From positions 144,997,095 through 145,061,094 of the forward strand of contig CM071570.1 in the NCBI GenBank assembly GCA_036426205.1: a stretch of 64,000 nt of DNA, written 5' to 3'. The position numbers were made by a program, and so were the translations under genes. The notes beneath the pieces were generated by a model, which was not told the DNA's origin, did no database searches, and was given only the letters and a program-made list of their open reading frames with translations. Shown here piece after piece: positions 55,140-64,000 of the stretch (position 1 is the stretch's first letter; the number at the start of each line of letters is the position of its first letter). This DNA is from Ascaphus truei. Its lineage: Eukaryota > Chordata > Amphibia > Anura > Ascaphidae.

Positions 55140-55970
55140 TACAGTGGCTTCATCATGCAACTATATATACATATATATATATATATATGAAACACAAAAA
55201 AAGCCTGCAACAGACCATGAATGAAAAGTGCTAAAACCAGTAACGTAAAGTGTAAAGAATCAACACTACTGGCGGTGCTAGGGATATAGAATATGTGAAA
55301 ACAGAAACAAAGAAAAAAGGATCCCACGATAGCACTCTAGTGTACAAAAGTATCAAAATGTATTATACACATAAAACATATACAGAGGATCCACAGTGTC
55401 CCCAAAGCTGTCTAATCTAAAACACTGATGACAAAACTAAGCTAAACACTGGAGTCAGCAATATGAAATCAAGACTAATAAAAGTAAATAAGAGACTGGG
55501 CTGAAAAAAACATGTGAAAGCTGAGTATGAAACAAACAGAAATAACCCAACAATCAAAGCAAATGCTGAACCTGTAGTGTGGAGACTAAATGGTTAGCCT
55601 CTGAACACTAGGACCGGTCGGTTATGTAATAGTGAGTGTAAAATCTCATAGACAAAATGGCATGTAAACATCATAGCCGAGGCATACACAATAAGAATCA
55701 TACATGGGTGGAAATACACACACAGAGTGGCAGCAAGGCTATGGACAGAGGTCAATAACAGCAAAATTGTACTTAGCACTGGTCCAGGATCAGGGCAAAC
55801 AGGAAACTGACAGTCTGCATGTGAAGGGAGTCTGTTCAGTGTAGTCGGATCGCCGCAATGCGCATGCTCTGTGAGCGATTAGAGCGCCAAATTCAAAACT
55901 GCAGCTGGAGAGAAAAAGACAGCCAGGGGCACCGCCGGATCAAGACAAACAAAGGAGCCCCGACGTGCAG
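55140..55970. other. No gene seen; AT microsatellite then decayed repeat
   Basis: ATATAT tract at 55160-55190. The remainder is AT-rich and may be a decayed Penelope-type tail in minus orientation. No domain recognised. Confidence 0.4.
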
Positions 55971-55975
55971 GGGTT

Positions 55976-57000
55976 AATTGATATCTGAATGTAATTGCAA
56001 TGTATTGGCTATGTATTTTGTTGGCAACGGAGGACATGGATTTTGCTGGCGAGGGGGCTTCTTATTGATGAGGTGAGTAGAACTTTAGTTATTTTATTAT
56101 GCTAGTTAATGTGTTTAATAATGGGCAAATAATCTATTATCCCTATCTGGATAATAGTTATTTTGCACATTATTGTACTGTATGTGTTGTGGGGGGGAGG
56201 GGGAATGATGCATTTAATGTATAGGACATGTTTATTTTTTTTACATACAGGGTTGTTTCCTCAGGTCTGCGAGAGACCTCTGGAGACCACCTGCAGTATC
56301 CTCGGGCTTCTCATGGGTACCAGGCTGCCGGGTCCATGGGGGACACCTGCGGGGAAGAACCGGTGGCCCCACATCTGTGGGGGCACCGCGGACCCATAGG
56401 GACCACCCGTGGGTCCCCAGACCCCCATGGGAACCACCCGATGCCCCTCAGACACCTGTGGGTATGACCCGGGGCCCCCCAGACATCCGTGGGCCTACCA
56501 TGGAGACCCCATTTTGGCCCAGGGTGACCCGCGTAGACCACCTGGTGGACCATGGCGCCTGGTGGGAACCACCAACATGCCTTCAGACCCTGTGTGAAAC
56601 ATGATGCTGGCACCTGTAGGTCTGTGAGGTGACCTGTCAGGCCCACCGGGGACTCACGTGGGCCTGGGGTATTAACCCTGTGTGAAAAATAATAAATCAT
56701 GTATTTATGGGGGGGCACAGGGGGTGGGTTATGTATTTAATAAATATAATGATGTTTATTGTGGGGCAGTGTATTGTTTTTATTGTGGGTACTGGGGGTG
56801 GGGGAAGGGGGTATTGGCCCCAAGGGTATGTGGGTAGGCCTCCCGGCTGGGTATTGGGTGAGGGTGGTTAGGCCTCACGGGGTGGGGGGATAGTGGGGAG
56901 GGTCTGTAGGCCTCCCGAGTGGTGGGTGAGGGTGGGTTAACCCCTTAATGACTGTAGCGGTTAATAACCGCTATGGTGATTAAGGGTTTAGGGGACATTA
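55976..57000 (+). repeat. Modular repeat family C, copy 4
   Basis: Carries GGCAACGGAGGACATGG, a donor-like GGTGAGTAG (GT at 56073), an intron-like segment with ATTGTACTGTATGTG, an acceptor-like TTTTTTTACATACAG ending at 56250, and then a GC-rich block of GGGACCACCCG-type repeats to about 56660. The boundary hairpin is at 56936-56995. Short open frames (56163-56399, 56228-56467) partly resemble those of copy 1 in wording, but the similarity follows the DNA repeat. Confidence 0.65.
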
Positions 57001-57500
57001 CATTGGCTGTTTTTATTTTTGTTTCTGTTTTGCAGCATCAGAGGGGGCATGGACGGTGTTGAAGATGAGGATGGCCTTCATTGTGGCAGCCAGACAAGGG
57101 TGAGGGCAATATGTTTTTACTGTATTTATTGTTCTTTATGTATTTAAAATGGGCACATTCACTATTATCCATTTGTGGATAATAGTAATTTTGCCCATTA
57201 CTGTATTGTATGTTTTAGGGGGGATGTATTTATTGTAAAGTATTTGTGTTGTTGTATTTTTTGGGGGGGCGCAGAATTGGTACTGCAGGCCTGTGGGGAA
57301 CACCAGAGGGCCCCCGTCGGCCTCTAGTATCATTGCTGTGTATCCCAAAAATGTAATATATGTAATGGGGTTTGTTGGGGGCACAGGGGGTGTATGTTGT
57401 TTATTGCAATGTTTATTGGGGGCAATTGTCCCCAATAAACATGCTATTATGCCTTAACCCCTTCATTGCCTTAGCGGCTATCCGCTACATTAATGAAGCA
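57001..57500 (+). repeat. Modular repeat family C, copy 5 (short form with 64-bp exon-like segment)
   Basis: An acceptor-like TTTGTTTCTGTTTTGCAG ends at 57035; a 64-bp segment (57036-57099, with ATGGACGGTGTTGAAGATGA) follows and ends at a donor-like GTGAGG. The same segment is present at 54936-55000 on the minus strand. The boundary hairpin is at 57453-57500. Confidence 0.6.
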
Positions 57501-57524
57501 GCATTAATGTATTTTAATAATATT

Positions 57525-57765
57525 GTGCGGGTGCAGGGGGTCCCCTGAGCTGAACCGCATTGATTTGTGGCTCAGGGGCCCCCTGCTTCCCGAGTTACAG
57601 GCCCCAGTATGGGGCATCGGTGCCAGTGTCGCCGCCATCTTTATAGCATCCAAGACGCGACGTGGGCTCTATAAAGATGGCGGCGACACTGGCACACTAT
57701 TATTAAAAATACATTAATGCTGCTTAATTATCATAGCGGATAGCCGCTAAGGTAAGGAATGATTC
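57525..57765. repeat. Foldback with CGCCGCCATCTTTATAG arms
   Basis: CCAGTGTCGCCGCCATCTTTATAG (57623-57650) pairs with CTATAAAGATGGCGGCGACACTGG (57670-57693), and outer CATTAATG / TTAATGCTGC segments (57490-57512 and 57712-57722) pair as well. The hairpin is bordered by further TTAGCGGCTATCCGCTA / AGCGGATAGCCGCTAAGG palindromes. Related to the MITE at 57788-58031. Confidence 0.75.
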
Positions 57766-57787
57766 TTTATTGCTATGTGTGTTTTAC

Positions 57788-58031
57788 TCATAGTGTAGAT
57801 GTGCAGAGGGTCTCCGGAGCTCAACCGCTTTGGTTTTAGGTCCGGGAACCCCCTGCTTCCCGAGATACCGGCACCTTTATGGGGTGCCGGTATCCCTCTG
57901 CTTTGTTTATATTCCGCGGTCACGTGATCGGGACAAATAAATGCAGAGGGATACCGGCACCTCATAAAGGGGCCTGTATCTCGGGAAGCATGGGATCAGC
58001 TCCGGAGACCCCCTGCACATGTACACTATGA
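57788..58031. mobile_element. Foldback MITE (TAGTGTAGATG...ATACCGGCACC), copy 1
   Basis: Ends CATAGTGTAGATGTGCAG and CACATGTACACTATG; arms include GGTCTCCGGAGCTCAACC, CTGCTTCCCGAGATACCGGC and GGGGTGCCGGTATCCCTCTGC. A second copy is at 61273-61552. Confidence 0.85.
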
Positions 58032-58039
58032 GTAAAAAA

Positions 58040-59025
58040 TTTTTGATATATTTTTATTTTGCCGATGTTTGTGCAGAGAGAGCGGCGGATCTCTCTCTGC
58101 TGCAAACACATATCGGCAGAAACGACGTATCGCCAGGTTATCGGGAGCCAGGCTTTTTTTATCACCGGCTCATTGGCGTTTTGCTTTCGCAGTGATTCGC
58201 CAGGGATTCGGCCCTTCCTGAATACTGCGAGGGCAAATCGCCAAAATCATGCCAATAGGGAACACTTGGCGAGAGCACTTTTTTAGCGCTTACTGCATAG
58301 AGCCCATAGTTACTGAGCTTTGAAGATCCCTGTTAGCACTTAACTATATGTTAACATCTGTCAACGTATTGTTAAGTATTTAAAGGAGTTTTGAGGATCT
58401 AGCCCTTTATCTGGATTGTTTTGCACCCTGCATACAGCTTCCTAATTGAGCCCCAAGAATGTACTTAACAAAAAAAAAAATTATGAGTTCTCAATAAGAA
58501 AAAACAGAGTTACTCCAGACTTCTCATGATTAAGGCTAGATAGATCCCATACCTAAGTCAAACTGGGGTCACTACCACTGTCTGAGCCATGCCTTTTCTG
58601 GAATTAGACCAAGACAATGATTTCCAGTGTTTCTCATTCATCACGTTTTGTAGAGCCCTTATTAAGTTTAAAACATTTTATTATATTTAGTTGTAACCTT
58701 CTTTGTATGTCTTGAGATGTTTTTATTTAAGCATATTTTATGTAATTTTTTTGAGTTTGCATTTCATTATCACTAAGGCTGCAGAGATTGTGGGGCCTAT
58801 TCTTTAAGCCTCGATAACCCACTTATCGAGGCCTTTTCGGCCAAAATGCCTGCTGCTATTCTGTAAGCCTGATAAGCGGATAAAGGCATGAATCGCCAAT
58901 TTTTTCAGCCATAATACATCGCTGCGGGAGTGGCGATAAGCCGCTTATAAGCAGGTTCTGAAACTCGTGCAATTCTAGTAGCCTTGATTAATTTAATTGA
59001 GACCAATTGAGGCTTTAGAATGGCA
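58040..59025. other. No gene; repeat with GCGCTTACTGCATAGAGCCC and GATAA-CCG motifs
   Basis: 58040-58310 and 58790-58960 carry the GATAAGC/CGATTTT-type repeat also seen at 26.8-27.2 kb. The middle (58320-58780) is plain AT-rich DNA. No coding sequence recognised. Confidence 0.4.
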
Positions 59026-59029
59026 AGTT

Positions 59030-59640
59030 ATCCCAAAATCCTTCTGGCGTGAAGCTGGGGAGATATACATAAACAGGGTGTTCTACCGCTCAACTCAGAT
59101 ACCCGAATACAGATGGAAAAGGTATAACTGAGGCGCATAGGAAATATCAAATATTGGCAACATACAGTATATGTGTCCCCTACATATATATATATATATA
59201 CACAAAAAGGAAGCGCAAAAGAGAAAAGAACCATCAGTCAATATTCCAAAGCTTTATAAATTGACTCAAAATAACAATATCACATAAAATACATGAATAA
59301 AAAAGATCACATAGGATCTGTAAACCCACCTAGTCTATGCACAATGGTGAATTCTCAATTCAAAACCCACAGAACTACAACTAGGAAAGTACGGGGTACA
59401 GAAGATTATATTACTACTTACATATGAAGGAGAACACCCCTAGTGCTAGACCGCTGGGTATCCGCAACAGGCTGGGCTTCCGTCGTCACGTTCGCTCCCC
59501 ACTGCGTGATGATGTCACCTCTACGCGTTTCGCATCATATGACGCTTCTTCAGGAGGTATGTCCTACTTGCTCCCATGGTTGCTTTTTATAGCAAGACCA
59601 ACATTTCCTCAGCCTATGGGAGTACCTTACTGATTAAAAA
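59030..59640 (-). mobile_element. Penelope-type 3' tail fragment
   Basis: Plus strand reads TCTACGCGTTTCGCATCATATG, then CGCTTCTTCAGGAGG (59520-59558), the reverse complement of the 'CTGAAGAAG...CGAAACGCG' tail signature. No coding part remains. A TA microsatellite lies at 59185-59205. Confidence 0.6.
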
Positions 59641-59644
59641 CCTT

Positions 59645-60400
59645 TCCAATCAATGCCAGGTGCTGTTGACGACTTGCTAGATCGTCAGAGCTGCACACAA
59701 ATTACCCAATCAAACACATTAAAGCGATCCTACCACTATTACAAACTGGGATTATATACAATCTAAACAGTTACATAAAATTATATATATACTACACATA
59801 TACATCTAATAACAACATAACATAATTCCAGTGTGAATTGTATTACTCCTGCATGGAGCTCTATCATTGATCACAATCACGGACTTAAAGCTGTACGACA
59901 CTTTTAAATTTATCCACCTTATCTGTTTCACTTTGCACTTTTCTACAAGAATCTTATGTGGTTACCTATTGAGTTTATATTTTACATTTATGATTTTTTC
60001 ATATTCAGGATTTCTCTTTATGTATCCATTAGATGATCAAAATAATAATAACAGTCATTAAAATTAAAATTCAATAATAACAATAGTCATGAATTTTTTG
60101 TAATTTTTATATTTTTCGTATATTTTTCATATATTTATATATCCTACATTTGTATTCTTCTTGGATGTCCATGGAATATCTAATTTTCATTATTATGCTT
60201 GTCATCATGTTTCGTTGTTTTTAAATCACATTGTAATTTTTGTATATCCATTGTCTATTGTATGTATATGTTTGTATGTTTCTTACCAGACAAGCAGAGG
60301 TTAATATACCACACATTGGAGTTACCACTCACTGTGATGATTGACATCTGCTGAGTCTGATTTTAGAGTAGGCCAATCAGATTTTGTTTGTACCTATATA
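59645..60400. other. No gene seen
   Basis: AT-rich DNA. The open frame 59867-60061 is hydrophobic by composition only. Confidence 0.45.
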
Positions 60401-60409
60401 TTTGTGTCT

Positions 60410-61140
60410 GGTATCTGAAACAAGTATCTTTGATAAAGTCCCTTGCACGGGATGAAACGCGTCAGAGCTTTTCTCATGATGTCCAGCTTTTTGCAATAAA
60501 GAACTTTTAATTCACTACGCTTGTGTTTGGTGCTCTAGGAAGTAGTGACCATTCCTTCCTTTCTACATTCTATGCTACGTTTTTTGAATGGAGCACACAG
60601 GCGTCTCCAGTTGCAGCAGGTGAAATCCATCCACGGAGGGCGGTATCCAGTTGTTAGATGCCGGAAGACACCGCACACCGATCCCCGGTCTCAGCACAGC
60701 TGATTGCTTCTCGGTGCGGCCCCAGGAAGATCTGTGCGTGCGCACGCACCACCACGTGGGCTCCCAGACCAGCACAGCCGGTTGCAGAGGCACAGCTCCC
60801 GTACCAACTACACCGGTGAGGTGAGGGGTGGGCTCGCAAGCCTACAGCGGAGTAGCGGTACCATCAGCCGGCGTCTCCCTCAGGAACGCCATACACGTGT
60901 TTTCCCCAGCCACGGCATACCCGGTAACTGTTTATGGCTCATCACGGGGCACATCATCAAGTCTCTACCTGGCTGGAAGGGGTGGTATTTGATACCAGTC
61001 GGTAAGGTTAGCATTATTGGGACTTATATGGGTCACAGTTGGTTTGACGGTGGTCATTTTTTCTGTGCCCCTTGTCCACATTTGCTCATTAACCTCCGAC
61101 TGATTTTTTCATACTAATAACACCACCCCACGCTTATATC
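60410..61140 (+). mobile_element. Penelope-type 3' tail fragment and decayed flank
   Basis: TTGATAAAGTCCCTTGCACGG, then GATGAAACGCGTCAG (60430-60470) and AATAAAGAACTTTTAATTCAC resemble the plus-strand tail signature. The GC-rich stretch that follows (60640-60960) has a 137-codon open frame without a recognised domain. Confidence 0.5.
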
Positions 61141-61272
61141 ACATGCACTTTATACTTTATACCTGCTTGGAGACTCCAATCCTTGGCTCTACCTGGACAG
61201 TGATTGTATACCTCAACATATGATTGTTTAGCATATGGAACATAGGAGTTCACTCTCCATTTTTTTCTTAAT

Positions 61273-61552
61273 ACTAGTGTAGATGAGCAAGGGGTCTACG
61301 GAGCAGAACCTTGTTGATTTGAGGTCTGGGGACCCCCTGCTTCCAGAGATACAGGCTCCGTTATGGGGTGCCGGTATCTCCTATGCATGTAAATGTCCTG
61401 CGTCCCGTGACGGTGGGATTTAAATGCATAGGAGATACCGGCACCCCATCATGGGGTCTGTACAGTATCTCAGGAAGCAGGCGATCCGAGAACCTCAAAT
61501 CAACGCGATTCTGCTCCGAGACCCCTGTTCATCTACACTAGTAATAAAATGT
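61273..61552. mobile_element. Foldback MITE (TAGTGTAGATG family), copy 2
   Basis: Ends ACTAGTGTAGATGAGC and GTTCATCTACACTAGT; arms include GGGGTGCCGGTATCTCCTATGC and its complement GCATAGGAGATACCGGCACC. Clearly homologous to 57788-58031. Confidence 0.88.
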
Positions 61553-61859
61553 AAAAAGTTAATTTCGGGTGAGATTTTCAGAGGGGCGGTCTTCACGTCG
61601 CCGGTTTCTCGCCATTTTGGCAAATGTTTCTATCACTGGTATTCGGGGCTTTATGCATACCGTGATAGGAAAGCTGTCAAAAATAGCGATTTAAAAACCG
61701 TGGCGATTTCTTTTATCGGAGTTTAGTGCATGAGGCCCTTAATTTTACTTCCTGAAACACAGGAGGGATAAATTCACTTTTAAAATGGAAGAAGGTACCC
61801 AATTAAAAAGATAAAAACTGATGTAGCCTTCCAGCAAGACGCATTTAGAAGAAGAGCAT

Positions 61860-63990
61860 GACAATTTTAAAACAGGTTAGGGGAAAAATGTAGATATGCC
61901 TCTTTTTAATAAGCAAAGATAGAGAAGTAGCTATATTGTTGAAAAGGGGGTTCAACAGAAGGATACGTGTGTATTTGCGACCCACAAGGTTGATTATTAA
62001 GATTTGGTACGTACAGTTTGACAATGAAAGACTTATATTATGTAATATATGTGCCCCGAATGAATACAGCAAATTCTTCATAACAATCTTTAAAAAAATT
62101 GAGAAATTATACACTGGGGAGAAATAATTATTGGGGATGACTAACATAATTGACAACTATAAAAAGGAAAAGAGAATTACTGAAGCACTTAAGTATCAAA
62201 AACCTGTTTTAGGTGTAGCCATGTATAAAAATGGTATACAGCTCTTTCTCATGCTAGAAGTAAACCTGGTAAGTATGCAGGGTTGCCAGCAACAATCATG
62301 GAGGGTTGCCCTCACACCCTGGTGAGGTGTCATATGTATACAAGGGGAGTGGTAACATGCTCTGTGTCCACTGTTAGTGACACAAGAGGTGTGGCTGTTT
62401 TCTGAGTCTATATAAGACACTGTACTGCCAAAAGTTAATGTGTTAGCCTAAGGGCAAGTGTCAAGTTCAAGGCTGTTAGATCTATGACCAGTTACTTACC
62501 CACTGTGATCAGGGACCTGACACAGATGGTGATCTCCCTTAGGGGAGAGGTGACTCAACTCTTTTGAGAGAGAGGAGGAACTTCTGAGAGGGAAGCACTT
62601 CACCAGAATGAGTGGCTATGACGACCGCTATGAGGGGCAGTCTGCCTGAACATGCAATAAAGATGCCCAGTTTCACAAGACCCTTGCTGTGTGAGAGTGG
62701 AGTTATTACACAGAAGGAGGCACCCAGAAGGAGGTCCCTATCAGACACTTCTCCCTGCAGCCAAAGAGATCCTGATGGGGTGGAGGCGCTGCATCGTATG
62801 TGAGTAAGACTCAGATCACACTACCTCAGATGCCTGTCATGCTGATATCCCCATACCAACCCAGCGGGAGACTCAGGAGTCCTGTAAGCCAGCAGGTGCA
62901 CCACACGACATACAGACATGTAATGGGGCCAGTAGACCACAGGGGCCAATGTGAGATTGGGTGGGCTAAGAAAACCGTTACATAGGTATTACATATACTG
63001 TATTAAAAAACATTTAGAACTAATTGGTGTGGTGGGGGCTTCATCCTGAAGAAATGGATTACATTTGTAAACAAAACTCACACCTCCCTGTCACGTATAG
63101 ATTATTAACTAATGCTAGCACAGGTCAGGAGTTACGTAGGCAAAAATTGAGATTGTGGCCTTGTCAGATCATCACCCTGATACCTTCCAAGTCAAAACAA
63201 AAAGCAGACTTAGAACATTTTAGAAACTGGACATTTCTAGCACAGTTGGCTGATACATTTAAAGAATACATGCATAATAAATGGCTTACATTTGAATTTA
63301 ACAATAGCATAAAAATGATAGTTTTCTGTTCTGGAACATAGCAACGGTTGTTTTGAGATGCGACCTTATAGCATACACTGCACGAACAGAGAAAGAAAGA
63401 AATGAGGACTAATGTATTTAAAAGCTCATAGTAAATTGATTAAATCATACTCCTCATTAAAAACTAAATTTAACGAAACAGAATATACCAAGATACTTAG
63501 AAAACAAGAAGGAATATGTTATTATTACAAAATTGAAAGATCTGAATTGCTTGCTTCAAAGGTCTACATTCTTTAGATATGATAAGGTTAACAATTATAT
63601 AATACAGTATGTTACAAGCTGACAGATCCATAAACTTTATTGAAGCTTTGAAGGATAGATGTGGGGAAATCCAACACAAAGCTAGAGAAATGTTACAGAT
63701 ACAGGTATTGAGTCAATTTTACAGTGAATTCTATTCAATTGACCAAATAAATATAAGTGAAAAATAATTCTGGGAAAACGTGAAAATCCACAAAGTAACT
63801 AAAGGATCAATTGCAAATGTTAAACAAACCTATACATGACAGAGGTAAAAAGGGCAATCAAGGGGTAAAAATGTAATAAAGAACCAAGGCTAGATGGTTA
63901 TACAAGGGAATTTTATAAAATCTTGCAGGAGATTTAATTAACATTTTCAATTACATAGAGTATTATCAATAATAGGCAACACACCAACAG
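61860..63990 (+). pseudogene. L1-type LINE ORF2 remnant (endonuclease to early RT), split by a solo LTR
   Basis: First part (about 61930-62209): LIIKIWYVQFDNERLILCNI and CAPNEYSKFF, matching the apurinic endonuclease core of L1 ORF2, in which a NIYAPN-type motif is conserved. After the LTR the frame resumes with GLHPEEMDYICKQN (about 63035), a segment corresponding to the W--LHP-E-DYTF motif near the end of the endonuclease, then a low-complexity inter-domain region with an IAYTART-EKER stretch (about 63370-63400). The sequence continues to about 63990 with many stops and frame changes and runs out of the window before the reverse transcriptase core. It is a dead copy, older than the LTR insertion. 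Confidence 0.75.
62214..62982. mobile_element. Solo LTR (769 bp) with TAGG target duplication, inside L1
   Basis: Starts TGTAGCCATGTATAAAAATG and ends AAAACCGTTACA; flanked by TAGG at 62210-62213 and 62983-62986. A TATATAAG promoter-like box is at about 62409 and AATAAA at about 62656. Same family as 39449-40198 by its ends and length. It interrupts the L1 ORF2 remnant between the endonuclease motifs. Confidence 0.9.
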
Positions 63991-64000
63991 ATTTTAATTG

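Overview
The window looks like intergenic DNA of a large, transposon-rich vertebrate genome, most likely an anuran amphibian. I infer this from the mixture of elements: Penelope-like elements with GIY-YIG domains and 'CTGAAGAAG...CGAAACG' tails, Gypsy/Gmr1-type LTR elements with a SCAN-like gag, L1/Tx1-type and L2-type LINE fragments, Tc1/mariner, Tigger and hAT elements, and many foldback MITEs. I found no ordinary host gene, tRNA, rRNA or CRISPR. Nearly all recognisable coding sequence belongs to mobile elements and is broken by stops or frameshifts. The species call is an inference; no marker gene is present.

Layout. 0.2-2.1 kb: a foldback cluster and a copy of a modular repeat family (family C) split by a TA-target MITE. 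2.9-4.1 kb: 5'-truncated Penelope-like element. 4.4-8.1 kb: a head-to-head gene pair, a Tc1/mariner-type transposase in five coding exons (minus) and a single-exon BEN-domain-like protein (plus), sharing a short promoter region with two opposed TATA boxes. 9.2-10.2 kb: a small intronless forkhead-like gene (minus) whose upstream DNA is homologous to the interior and right end of the TA MITE. 10.3-14.9 kb: old LTR-like and satellite-like sequence. 15.0-19.4 kb: tandem copies of an LTR retrotransposon (minus) whose only coding content is a chimeric coiled-coil protein resembling lamin coil 1 joined to non-muscle myosin II tail. 22-24.9 kb: another MITE, LTR debris and a second Penelope-like element. 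25.6-26.8 kb: family C. 27.4-29.9 kb: an LTR element with SCAN-like gag and zinc knuckles. 30-44.7 kb: MITEs, microsatellites, a Tigger-like element carrying a minisatellite, an L2-type LINE tail, two solo LTRs and a hAT MITE. 45.8-46.7 kb: L1 ORF1 remnant. 47.3-52.4 kb: G-rich and C-rich minisatellites and a GC-rich block without a recognised gene. 53-58 kb: a 1.1 kb palindrome and more family C modules. 58-64 kb: Penelope-type tails, foldback MITEs and an L1 ORF2 remnant split by a solo LTR.

Most notable are (1) the LTR element carrying a fused host-like cytoskeletal coiled coil; (2) the divergent transposase/BEN pair with a multiply spliced Tc1-like transposase; and (3) the forkhead-like gene linked by flanking homology to a MITE whose TA target duplication can be read from filled and empty sites inside this window. 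Family assignments rest on motif recognition by eye, without database searches.
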